Under the pieces are notes generated by a model that saw only the letters and a program-made list of their open reading frames with translations, did not search any database and was not told the DNA's origin. Shown in pieces: positions 1-9,665 of a stretch of DNA of 64,000 nucleotides (its first letter is position 1; the number at the start of each line of letters is the position of its first letter). Origin of the DNA: Hyaloraphidium curvatum. Taxonomy: Eukaryota > Monoblepharomycota > Hyaloraphidiomycetes > Hyaloraphidiales > Hyaloraphidiaceae. The stretch covers positions 186,001 through 250,000 of the forward strand of contig JAIVFI010000030.1 of NCBI GenBank assembly GCA_025558095.1. The letters are read 5' to 3'. Position numbers and translations under genes: made by a program.

Positions 1-472
1 CGCTGCTGTTCCATGGAAAGAGTGGCACCGAATGCGAGGATGTTGAAGCGGAAGCTTCTCTCCATGTAGGGAACGAGCAGGCCCGGATCCGCAGCGATGC
101 GGGCCTTGAGCACAGCGTGCAGCTCATCGTACGAATCTCCTTCGGCCCAAAGCTCCACCACGAGCTTGACAAGGACCGACCGCCTGGTGAGGCGAATCGC
201 TTCCTCCCGCGATGACAGGTGGATCTTCACAAAGACCGCGTCCTGTTCCGGACGAAAGCCGCGGGAGAGACAAGGATGGGCAGACAATACAACCGCGATT
301 AGGCCAGCATATGAGGAATGCTTGAGGGACAAACCGGGGGGGCGTTCTTCCACTCCGCGACGTCCTCCTCAGCCAGTTCGACGCCCTCGGCCTCCGCGAT
401 CGATTGGAACTCCGGCAGCCAGAAGTCCCGATGCACATTGGGATACTGGAGCAGGAACGGAATCCGTCCCAT
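1..472 (-). CDS. TRM11: tRNA (guanine-N2-)-methyltransferase catalytic subunit Trm11, N-terminal part
   Basis: Trm11, with Trm112, makes N2-methylguanosine at position 10 of tRNAs in the cytosol. Two exons are visible: 335-472, starting at the ATG at 472, and 1-242, separated by a 92-nt GT...AG intron in phase 0. The joined protein opens with the ferredoxin-like/THUMP N-terminal region typical of the family (VHRDFWLPEFQSIAEAEG, then RRSVLVKLVVELWAEG). This corresponds to the conserved 'LDFRxxELxSxAxL' and 'RSVLxKxxxExWGxG' stretches of yeast and human Trm11. The methyltransferase domain with its NPPY motif lies beyond the left edge, so the gene is cut by the window rather than broken. It is divergent from the Fanzor-like gene and shares a 336-bp upstream region with it. 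The ATG at 472 is preferred because the upstream 18 codons are a low-complexity Lys/Arg/Gly run from the polypyrimidine tract. Confidence 0.85.
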
Positions 473-808
473 ATTCTCCTTTCTTCCCCCCCTCTTCTTC
501 CCCTTTTTCTCCCGTCTCCCTTGCAATCTGCTGTCTCGCTCGGTAAAGGACTTACTACTCTATGCCTGAGGTGCCAAGCGCGGCGGTTCGGACACACGGG
601 AGCTATCTCTGCGTCCTTTAGACGTGCGTATCGACTGCCGATGTGTTTCCCGCGGTCGCGCCGGGGCGGTGGCTTTGGCGCCGAGCGGAGGTCGCGGGGT
701 TGCCGGGTCCGCTTTCCGGCCCCGTCGACACCCCGGCGGCACACCAACGGCGCCTGGGGAGCTCTCCTCCGTTGGTGGGCCGCGGTCTTTGTGCTTGGTG
801 CACGCGTG
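473..808. promoter_or_regulatory. Divergent intergenic region with polypyrimidine tract
   Basis: This is the shared upstream region of TRM11 (leftward) and the Fanzor-like gene (rightward). It holds a long pyrimidine-rich tract at about 476-534 on the + strand (runs of C, CTT and T), a common feature of fungal promoters. No TATA box or other defined site can be assigned. The frame of the Fanzor-like gene stays open through this region to 404, but the translation is Arg/Pro-rich and not family-like, so it is read here as non-coding. Confidence 0.4.
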
Positions 809-3800
809 ATGGCCGGTAGTTGCGTCCGGCGCGGCGTCGCCGGCGGTGCTCCGGCCCCGGCCCGAGCGCACGACGACACCGCGACCGAGGAACAGAAACA
901 GGCCGCACGGAATGCCCACCGAGCTCTTATGGAGACGGTGTTCTACCACCACCTGGTCGGCCTCGGCTCCTTTGCCTTCCTGGGCGCCGGCCGCTTCGCT
1001 GCCCGGACGGCCCAGTCTGTGGCTCCCATGCCTGCGGCGACTTTGCCCTCGACCTCTGCCACCGCCGACGACCTCGACGGACCTCACCTCCACGGGAACG
1101 CGGCCATCGAGCTCACGCAGTGGTCTTGCGTGGCTCTGGTTCCTCACCCTGACGGTAGCGGCCGCCTCCTCCTCGCCATGAAGTCGCCGCACCCCATCTT
1201 CGCCGTCTCGTCCACCGGCATCGCCGTGGACAGCCCACTCGTCTTTGCCGCGCAGCTCCTTTTGCCCCTGCTCCTGCGCCGCATGACCAAGCTGCGCGCT
1301 GGCGACGAGCTCTTCGACCAGCACTCGGACTGGACCGGCGGAGTCCCGCCACAGCTCGCTGGCTACGCCCGCGCGGCCCTCCAGCCCGCGATCAGGCGGG
1401 CGATGGAGCTCCTTGCCGAAGGCGGCTTCGACGTCATGCTCCGCGGACGGCTGCAAGGCGATGGCCTCAACAGCGCGGCTGCGTTCGAGAAGGAGGAGGA
1501 CGAGCTGTCGGCCCCACGGGTGCGCAGCTCCGGGCCGTCGTCCATGATCGCGCCCGAAACCAGCGTCAAGGCCATTGCGCCAGGGCTCAACACCACGTCG
1601 CTCGGCACCTTCCTGGACCGCGAGATGCTGCCCGTTGCACTCCTGATTCCGGAACGCGTGAAGGAAGCCCTGGACGTCAAGGCCGACGCCGCTTTGCAAG
1701 GCCAGCTCGATCGGATTGGGACGGAAGGCATCGACGCCAACGCCATTCCCGACAAGCTGCGCAAGAGCGCGCGTGGCTTGTTGGCGCGGACGGCGCGTGG
1801 CAAGTCGGGCAAGGCAAAGGTGCTGAAGGCCGCGCGCGGGGACGGTGAAGAGGACGAGGACGGTGACCTGGACGATTCAGGGGACGAAGAAGAAGACGGC
1901 GAGGAACCTGGCGAGGAGCCGGCTGCAGGAAGCGCGCTGGAGAGAGTTCGCACGTGGTCTACACGGTGGCGAGATACCATTGCCAAGCGGCAGTGGTCGG
2001 CAGCTCGCAAGGCCGCCTCGGAGGCTCTCCTTGCGGCTCTGGACACCTTGTTTGCCAACTGCACCGAGGAGGCTGATGTTCAGCTCGCTGTTTTGGACCT
2101 CTTGAACCTGACCGACGACGTGCGAGGGCTCTTTCTATCTGGCAACTGGACGCAGGCCGCTCTCAACTCGGCCGCAACCGCAGCACGATTCGCCATCGAG
2201 ACTCTACCCGAGTTTCGTGCTCTCGTTCCTGTTCCCTCGGCACGGGCAATCTCGATCCCCATCACCGGGACCCTTGCGGCGCGTCTCTTGGTCTCCTGGA
2301 TCAGGGCCTGCACCAGGGAGATCAGGATGACGGTGGCGAACAGCCTATCCGCAACCCTGTCCGGGATGGAGCAGCGGGGAACGGTTGGGCCGCAGGACGC
2401 GGCCGACATCAGGGCGATCATCGAGAACGTCAAGCTCGGGTCGGACATCGCCGCCAAATCCTTTGGCCCTTACCTCCTCTTTGCATTTGAGGCTCTCTTT
2501 GCCGGACTTCCTCCTCTCGATCCGCGACCACGCGTTGTTCAATACGGCGATCGGAAGCTTCAGCTCCCTCCGCAATGGATCCCCACGCCGTTCCTCCAGA
2601 TCAACGGCTACTCAACCGTTCCTCTCGGAACCGTTTCAACTCACCACACCGCGCGCAAGACTGGCAGCGCCGCCGTCACCAAGTATGGAGCCGAGGTCCT
2701 CGGCGTCAACTCGTCCCGCGGCGAGAACATTATCATGGTGAGCAAACTGCCTGGGCCACCTGACAGCGAGCCATCTTCTGACTTGCTGGCACCTGCAGCG
2801 CTCCCGTACGCGCCGCGATTACACTCTGCCGGAGCAACCCGCCGCCGCCATCGACGTCGCCCCTCTCCCCGCTCAACGGGCCGGAATGGCTCAGCCGATG
2901 GACACGGAGACTACCGACGACGCCATGAACACGGACGTGGATTTGCTCGAGGCGCCGCAGCAGGAATTCGGGGCCCAGTTGCGGCCCGACGTGGAGGACC
3001 TGGAAATGTCGGAGGCACAACGGGAGGGCTCTTCCTCCGAGGAACGCCCAGTCGTGGAGCCTGCCGCCGCCGTGGAGCCTGCCGCCGCCGTGGAGCCTGC
3101 CGCCGCCGCGGAGCCTGCCGCCGCCGCGGAGCCTGCCGCCGCCGCGGACCGAAGTCAGCTGCGCCCTACCTCCTCGCTGCCCTACCTGCGTGCTCTGCAG
3201 CTGCACATTGGAGGACGTCCGGATCCTCTTCATGCCGAGGGCATCGAGCCGCTACTGCCTTGGGATGCTCCCGCTGCGCCCGCTGCTCCGCCGCCGGGAT
3301 CGTCTGCGGACCCTTCCCCCGCGGTTCCACCGGCCCCGATCGATGAGGACCTGATCTTCGGCCCGGACATGAACGACACCAGCATCGACATGCTGAAGCA
3401 TCTGCTTGGCAAGTGCTCGTTCGGAGCCGGTGCCTCCCGCACCGACGGCGCCTTCCGCGGCTGCATCCCGGAGGCCGCCTTCACCGTCCACCCCGCCAAC
3501 CCGGCCTTCTCGACGCAATCGTTTGTGATGAAGCAGGGCGGACCCCGCTGCTTCGTCCCGCTCATGTTCCGGACCGCGGACCCGGACTACGCCCGCTCGG
3601 TCATGCTCAACGTACCCTTTGTGTGTGTCGACTTCGGCGAGAAGATCACCGCCATCTCGGTGCTCATGGCCTACGTAAAGCCGGACGACTCGATCGGCGT
3701 CGCTATCACGCGCTTCCACGTCAAAAACACGACGGACAAGGCGAAGCACGAGTCGGCACGAGCGGCTGCCGAGGCGCAGAAGGGCGACAAGTACCGCGCC

Positions 3801-4802
3801 GACTTCAAGTCCTACACGTCCGGCGCCGGCAAGGCCCGGACCTGGAGCAAGTTCGAGTTCGACGCCTACACCCAGAACCTCCTCGACACAGCCGGCCCGA
3901 TCTTCGACCAGTCGTACAGCCGCGAGTCGCTCAAAGCCGCCGAGACCCTCAACCGCGCCACGGACTCGCACCGATACAAGATCGCCAACGATATCCTGTT
4001 CGGGGTCGATCGCACCCAGCTCATGGTGACCCAGATCCAGGCCAGCTACGCCGCGGCGAAAGAGTGGGAGAAGCTGCAGAAGCCTGCGGCAGAGGAGCCA
4101 CGGCAAGACGGGGAGCCGCAGCACTCGCCTGCCGAGGCCGAACACGCCCAGGCGGCTACGATCGCGGAGGAGCTGATGGAGGCGATGGCGCCGGAGATGG
4201 AGCTGGTGCTCGACGAAGCTGATCGCGCAGCAGGCGCAGAACAGGCGAGCGCAGAGGAGCATGCCCAACAAGGCGGACCAGCAGCTGACGGGCAGCACGA
4301 GGAGGACAAGGAGCGCGCGCGGCGCGAGCAGCGCAACGCTTTCATCGCCGGCAAGGTCAAGGAGGCGGTCGAGAGCCTCAGGGCTGAGCTTGCCGACGGC
4401 CGCAAGGAGCACTACAACCCAATCGTGATCATTGGCGACGGCGGCCATGGCGGGCGGACCCCGGATCCCGACTCGCTCGCCGGGTTCCTGGTGCGGCTGT
4501 TCCTCGTGATCTTGCTCAACGAGTGGGGCTCTTCTCAGGTAGGCTGGAGCGTCCTGCTGCATCGGTGCTTCGTCTGACGGATCTCCGAGCGCTGCCCTTC
4601 GTGCTATTCGAAGCTACTCCCTACGGATTACCTCCACATCAAGCTCTGCCCCTCGTGCCCCGGGCATGACGGTACCGGGAAACTTAAGGTCGAGAAGAAC
4701 GTTTCGGCGACTCTCTGCTTTTATCGAATCTTTCTACACATCCTGGCAACGGGCACGCGGCCTCCGGCCTTCCGTGACCCGACTGCCAAACTCACTACCT
4801 GA
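809..4802 (+). CDS. Fanzor/TnpB-like RuvC-zinc-ribbon protein (candidate eukaryotic RNA-guided nuclease)
   Basis: Predicted exons are 809-2737, 2799-4538 and 4644-4802, giving 1275 residues. Residues 1-643 are helical, with an acidic run around residues 350-375, and have no family I recognise. The second half has a RuvC-like layout. Asp921 lies in VCVDFGEKITAI (RuvC-I-like). PIVIIGDGGHGG puts Gly1189 where TnpB has its RuvC-II Glu. Glu1218 lies in LLNEWGSSQ, and splicing places LCPSC directly after it. FRD (Asp1268) follows near the C-terminus. TnpB and Fanzor share the 'E/W-x-x-[ST]S-x-x-C-x-x-C ... RD' order, and Fanzors are known to move the RuvC-II Glu next to the zinc ribbon. Oddities: a five-copy VEPAAA repeat, an acidic Ala/Glu insert between RuvC-I and RuvC-II, and a missing second CxxC. 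Function is inferred; it could be a domesticated or decaying copy. The start ATG at 809 is uncertain (alternatives at 641 and 929). Confidence 0.55.
3054..3143 (+). repeat. Five tandem 18-bp units inside the Fanzor-like gene (VEPAAA/AEPAAA)
   Basis: Units start at 3054, 3072, 3090, 3108 and 3126. The first three begin GTGGAG and the last two GCGGAG, otherwise they are identical. Each unit encodes one six-residue Val/Ala-Glu-Pro-Ala-Ala-Ala step, giving a flexible linker upstream of the RuvC-like half. The near-identity suggests recent slippage or expansion. Confidence 0.95.
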
Positions 4803-5103
4803 CAAACGAACCAGGTACTTTAGCTGAATGCGTGAGTGCACTGTGGTCGTGCATCGTGGATAGTTTACTCATGCGATGAGCTGTTTCGTGGAATTTGGTG
4901 TCCACCGTTGTGTTTGGTGGCGGTTCCCGGATTCCGTAGGAATCCGTCCCATTTCAGGGACGCAAGGAACCGCAAACTTGACTCCTGTGATCAATATTGG
5001 AACTCTTTGCGCTTCATCTGATTCCTCTTCAACTCTACTAGAACATGAAAAAAACACAGCGCATCAAGGGAGCTCAGCAGGGTATCCATGGCAGCTGTTT
5101 CTC
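4803..5103. other. Intergenic spacer between convergent Fanzor-like and PLC genes
   Basis: About 300 bp separate the stop codons of two convergent genes. It holds a perfect 8-bp inverted repeat with a 3-nt loop (4928-4946) that overlaps a 14-bp sequence also present at the TRM11 start codon (459-472). No ORF with family similarity is seen. In described Fanzor loci the guide (omega) RNA comes from just downstream of the ORF, so this is where one would be sought. Nothing in the sequence proves that one exists. Confidence 0.5.
4928..4946. repeat. Short perfect hairpin (8-bp arms, GTA loop)
   Basis: The arms CGGATTCC (4928-4935) and GGAATCCG (4939-4946) are perfect reverse complements around a 3-nt GTA loop. 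It lies 126 bp after the Fanzor-like stop codon. It could be a structured 3'-UTR element or chance. Confidence 0.6.
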
Positions 5104-8100
5104 TCAAGAGGCAGCAGGCGGAACGGCGGCGATCGCGCCATCTGTCGTGACGCCTGAAGGTGGGTCGGAGGCGGCCACCGCTGTCGGTTGTGCAGACTGC
5201 CCGTCTGCGGTCAGTTGTGCAGGCTGCCCGTCCGCGGTCGGTGGTGCGGACTGCACGTCCTCGGTCGGTGGTACGGATTGCCCCTCTGCAGCAGGCGCAG
5301 TTTGGCCCGTGAATGTCCCGGCCGGAACCACCGGAGAAGACGGCGCGGGAACCTCCGCGCTCGGTTTCGGTCCACTGACAGGTGTCAGTTCGATCTTGAC
5401 GAAGAGCGTAGCCCAAGGCACAATGTTGCCGTACACATTGCGCAGGGGAATGTGACGGTAACCTGTCGCGGCGTTAGATTGTGTCCCGCAAAACACTTTT
5501 GGCCTCCTCCCTACCTTGCCGGGCCCGGATGGCGCGGATATTGGCGTGGCAGACGTGATCGTTCGCACCGTAGTCGGAATCCCAGACCTCGAACCGAATG
5601 AAGGCCGTGTCCACGTTGTCTACGACCCATGTCGCCTTTTCGTTCCAGATCGGAGCGAACCCGTTGTCCTCGATGACCTTGGTCTGGTACACCGTTCTGA
5701 AGACATTGGCCGCCCGCACTTTGTCGAGCTGCTCAATCATGCCCGGAGGGACCAGGCGGGCATTGCGGCCAAAAACTTCGACCTCGACGAACTGCCATCG
5801 CAGTGTCAGTGGAAAACGACCGGCAAAACGAATCCCGGGAACTTGCCGGATCGATGATCTCGCTCTCGTAGCCCTGGTCGGCCGGTTTCGGCAGTTGCTG
5901 CGCCGAGATGATCTCGATCGTGATAAAGTGCGGAGCTGGAGGTTCGCCGATGCCGCGCAGGTAGTCTGGCTTCAGCACGTAGCCCGAATCGCCGTTGGAC
6001 CAGAACATCGCCCTGTTCAAGGCCCTGAACTTGTCCACGGTTTGCATGTTCAGTGCGACCATTTGCGCGCTGGGACAGCAAGTCAGCCACGATGATGGTG
6101 ACCGTGCAGCAAGCCACCGACCCTGCATCCCAGAATGGCTGCGGATTGTAGTTTGACGAATCGACGCGCCCTCCCCAGGGGTAGATGCGGCTCGTCTGGC
6201 GCTTGTTGAACTCAACGGCACCCGCCCAGTTCGTAGCAATGAGCTTCAAAGCCGCCACCTCCGAGAAGCTGGACACGAAGCATGCCTTTGCTTCACCTGC
6301 GACAAAACCTCAGGCAAACAGTAGGAATGCAAAGCCCGGCTGGCACCAACGGAGCGCGACGTCTAGGCCTGCAAACTTGTGGTTCTGGAAGTAGACTACC
6401 ATTGAGCCGAGTACCTTCGAAACCTGCGAGACAAGTGGCTTTCCGTCTGCGCACGATTGCACGCGTCAACCACTGCCGGTCGCACATCAAGCACATCGCC
6501 AAACCTTTGCCGACAGCAGTTTCGTCAATGTCTCCTTCCAGAGCTTCGATCTGATTCACTTCGTTTGTGGAAATCCGCTTAACCTCCTTCTCGCCCGATT
6601 CCGAAGATGCCGCCCCCTCCTGCAATGTTGGTGGTTCCAATGGTTGCTCGACGAGCAGCGCCCCAGACACATTGGTCGATGCGGCTGTTGCGACAATCAA
6701 GCCCGACACGGTCGCTGTGGGTGTTAGTTCGGCATTGGAATCCGCGACCAGTGCCTGATCGCCCTCAGTTCCGAATCCCGTGTTCATCGAGCCGGTTCGA
6801 AGAGCCGTCGGGCCGGTGCTTGACTCCACGGGTGGCACCACGATGGACTCTGCGAGCAACACACACGACGACTGAGTCGCGATCAGGGTGACGTCGACAG
6901 TGACGCTACCTGAAACAATAGTAGCGGGAATGGATACAGTTTCCGGGGCTTGCGCGACTTGAGGCGCGGCGACCTCCGGCACAGCGGCAGGTTGAACAGA
7001 GGCAGCCGCGGGTTCGAGCTTCTTGGGCACATATGCCCGATCTTTGAGGAGGAAGCGCCCGCGGAGGCTCTCAGGGCTGGGCAACGTGTCGGGATCGGCG
7101 CTAGGTACTGGCTCTGTGATGAGAGCATCGCCAAGCACCTCGCGCAGGATCTTTGCCATTTCTTCTTGTTGCGGTATCGAGCAGTGGTTCTCCAAAGACA
7201 GGATCGCCGGGTAATCGGTGACGCAGAAGGCGTACTTCTTGATGGTTTCGATGACGTCGCGGAACTTGACCGCGGATGTGCTAGTAGGCAGCTGGTCAGA
7301 TGCAGGGAGATGGACTGCAGAGCAAACGCACAGGGTAAAGCCGTGGTAGATGACCGGCTGTCCGTCCGCCCCGTCCCAGGTGTCGAGCTCGACGCACTTG
7401 ACGCCCAGCTGGAACGCTCTGATGTAGCCTTCGACGCTGCTTTCGGACTTGAGCTGGTCCCCGAGAAGGTAGGTGTTGTGCGACGAGTTGATGTAGTACT
7501 CAGTCATTGGCCGAGTCATGTCCTGGCATGTGCCAAAGTCCATGGGGTCGAAGATCATCATCGAGCGAGACGTCATAATGGCAGCAAAGTCTTCAGCAGT
7601 CTGCGAGGCGGCCGTGGTGAGCTGCCGCCGTTTGCGGTTTGGGAAGGAACGCACGATGAACTTTGCATCTTTCGCGTAAGCCGTCACGAAGCTATTGAAC
7701 TGATCGTCGTCCAGCGGCATCTTCATGCGCACACTCAGATCACATTAACGCAAGGAGCGTTCGGTCAGCACACCTTTTGAACCTGTGTCAAGAACACCCG
7801 CAGCCGTTCCGGAGGAATGACCATCAACCCGTCGGACCCCGACTTTTCAGCCATGGTATCGAACAATGCCTGCACGTCCTTGCGTACTCGAACGAGCCTC
7901 CACATCTTGCTGAACTCGTCGTAGCTTAACTCGCCCGATTGATCAAGATCGGCAGTCTTTCTCGCGGGTCAGCGACACTAATGGCAAGCGACAAGGCTCC
8001 CAACCACCTTGAATAGCGCGCCAAGGGCATCCTTGGACAGGTTGAAGTTCAGCATGAAGAAAAGTTTCGAGAGGCGGTCCATGTTGACGTTGATTCCTGC

Positions 8101-9665
8101 TTGACCTTTCTTCGGTATGTCCGTCAGGGCCATTTTCCATGCCGCTGCCATCGAAGCTTCATGGCCCTCCGCGAAGAGCTGCATCGAAGTCGTGGCGAAG
8201 GCCTGGACGAGGGCCCGCAGCGTAGTAACCCAGGCAGTAGCGAGAGCCGGGGTCGGACAGACTGGCCACATAGAGCAAGTTTAGCCAGTACGGTGTGTCG
8301 AGCGAGCGTGAAGCCTCACCGAGCCGCAACGCTTGCGGTGTCCCGAGCTCGTACAGGACTGTGAAGCTCCGACCTTGGAGCTCCGCTCGTCCCGTGATCC
8401 CCTCGCGGATCTCCCTTATAGATGAGAGTCCGACTGCGCAAAGCTTGGTCACCCGAAGACAGGAGCCGCAACACGGTTCTCACTTTCGGAAAATGTCGGT
8501 TTCGCAGACGTCAAGCGCGCCAAATAGCTGGCGCCGGTTTCGACTAGGAGCTTGGACGTATCGGCATCCAGTTGCACCAGTCGTTCCTGCTCCGTGCCTT
8601 GAGAGTTGAACGTCGATAGGAAGATGCGGTCAGCTGTGGTCTTCGCAAGCCAGAGAGCCAAGAACACCATCAGACTTGACCTTGACGAGCTTCATCCCGA
8701 GGCACAATGCTTGGGACACGGCGTCGGGGTGGTCCGTGTTCAGATCCACAGCAGATTGTGTCCCTTCCAGAGCCAGGTTCAAAGCCTCCCTAAAGCACAA
8801 AGGCGCTCGTCAGCGCCAGGCGCCGAGGCGTTCCGATAAGACTTCACCTCGTACGCTCCTGCTCCGAAAGAAGCACAAGAACCTCGTACTCAAGAGATCG
8901 AAGCTGTACCCCTCCCCATCCGCATGACATGCCCAGCTCGTCGCCCACTCGAACATAACCGCTGTGGAGGCCTCCTTGATGCTTCACTCTGGCAAGGTAG
9001 ATGGGGACGTTTTGGTCCTCCACCAGGATTGTCCCGCCCTGCACTGCTCCGGGTGGAGGTTCCTTCAAAGGTCCGCTCTGCTGCCGCCACACCAGCAACG
9101 ACGCCGATGCCCCCGGGACGGTCAGAACCTCAAACTCCGGGGAGGCAAGCTCGACTCCGTCCAGCCCAACAAGCGCTCCGTGGACGAAGTTGGCGACTTT
9201 GCCTGTGGAAAGAGTGGGTTCATTCCCTCAAGCAATCACAGCGTCCAGAGCAACTGACCGGGAAGCAATCCGTACTGCGTCATGACCCGGGCGATTTGGA
9301 GGGGCCGGTCCCTGAACCGACCGGCTTCGAATCCGCCCTTGACGGCGTTGGGAGGTATCGTCGACACCGTTGCCGTCACCTAAGGCATCGAAAGCACCTG
9401 AGTTCAAGTCCCGCGGCCGACTCCGGCGACCGCAGCCCACCCATTGCAAAGGCTCCGGCGGGTCTGGTCTCGGGAAGGCGAAACGCTCGGCCGATGCCGC
9501 CACCTGCGCGGCATCTATGGTCTTGATCGACCGGTCCTTCCTGAAACTGAAGGTGCGCTTGACGGGCTGCGGATTCTGGGTCGCCAGGGGCACCGCGGTC
9601 GGGCGCTGCACCTCCGGCTTCGTGTTGACCACTGGTATGGCCCGGGGGGAGCCATTCGCAGCCAT
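5104..9665 (-). CDS. PLC1: Phosphoinositide-specific phospholipase C, apparently fused to N-terminal DM9 (DUF3421) repeats
   Basis: PLC cleaves PIP2 to diacylglycerol and IP3 at membranes. Read leftward: ATG at 9665 (in-frame TAG just upstream); a basic Ser/Pro leader; two DM9 repeats at about 9450-8845, each with P-x-A-V-x-G-G, a Y/L-x-[IV]-A-R strand and a final YEVL/FEVL; then a PH domain (LVKVKSD ... FSEIGLSSIREIREG); EF-hands (DQSGELSYDEFSKMW near 7930); the catalytic X half from 7732 with NSSHNTYLLGD and VIYHGFTL (both catalytic His present); an Ala/Thr/Val-rich X-Y linker; the Y half (SRIYPWGGRVDSSNYNPQPFWDAG near 6180); and a C2 domain ending GYRHIPLRN..GNIVPWATLFVKIEL. A 9-residue repeat tail follows. 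The DM9-PLC join uses donor GTGAAG at about 8847 and an acceptor near 8795, keeps frame, and avoids a TGA. If not spliced, DM9 would be a separate gene ending at 8844. Confidence 0.9.
5183..5290 (-). repeat. Four degenerate 27-bp units in the PLC C-terminal tail
   Basis: Four consecutive 27-bp units encode nine-residue steps of the type PPTADGQSA downstream of the PLC C2 domain. They differ by several substitutions each, so they are older than the repeat in the Fanzor-like gene. The spacing has no CRISPR-like spacers and lies within coding sequence. Confidence 0.85.

Noticed and set aside
404..808. Upstream in-frame extension of the Fanzor-like gene (a 980-codon frame from 404)
   Set aside because: The extra 135 codons overlap the TRM11 start exon and the polypyrimidine tract and translate to Arg/Pro/Ser-rich sequence without family features. 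The ATG at 809 is a better, though unproven, start.
3252..4562. Long antisense frame (436 codons) opposite the Fanzor-like gene
   Set aside because: A Leu/Arg/Val-rich shadow typical of strongly G/C-biased third positions on the real strand. Similar long shadows lie at 33191-34444 (+), 23622-24251 (+) and 37648-38850 (-).
809..4802. Reading the Fanzor-like protein as an HSP70/actin-type ATPase because of VCVDFGEK
   Set aside because: There is no second phosphate loop or adenosine motif, whereas the E-x-x-SSQ-x-C-x-x-C and FRD order is specific to the TnpB/Fanzor layout.
459..4952. Claiming a mobile element with defined ends around the Fanzor-like gene
   Set aside because: Only a 14-bp direct repeat is seen. 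No terminal inverted repeats or transposase were found, and one repeat copy is coding sequence of TRM11.
5183..5290. CRISPR-like array
   Set aside because: The 27-bp units are contiguous, degenerate and in frame in the PLC tail, with no spacers; the DNA is eukaryotic.
8844..9665. Annotating the DM9 repeats as an independent gene
   Set aside because: The TGA at 8844-8846 directly follows a good GTGAAG donor, and the PLC exon downstream needs an upstream exon in exactly that phase. It is kept as the stated alternative.
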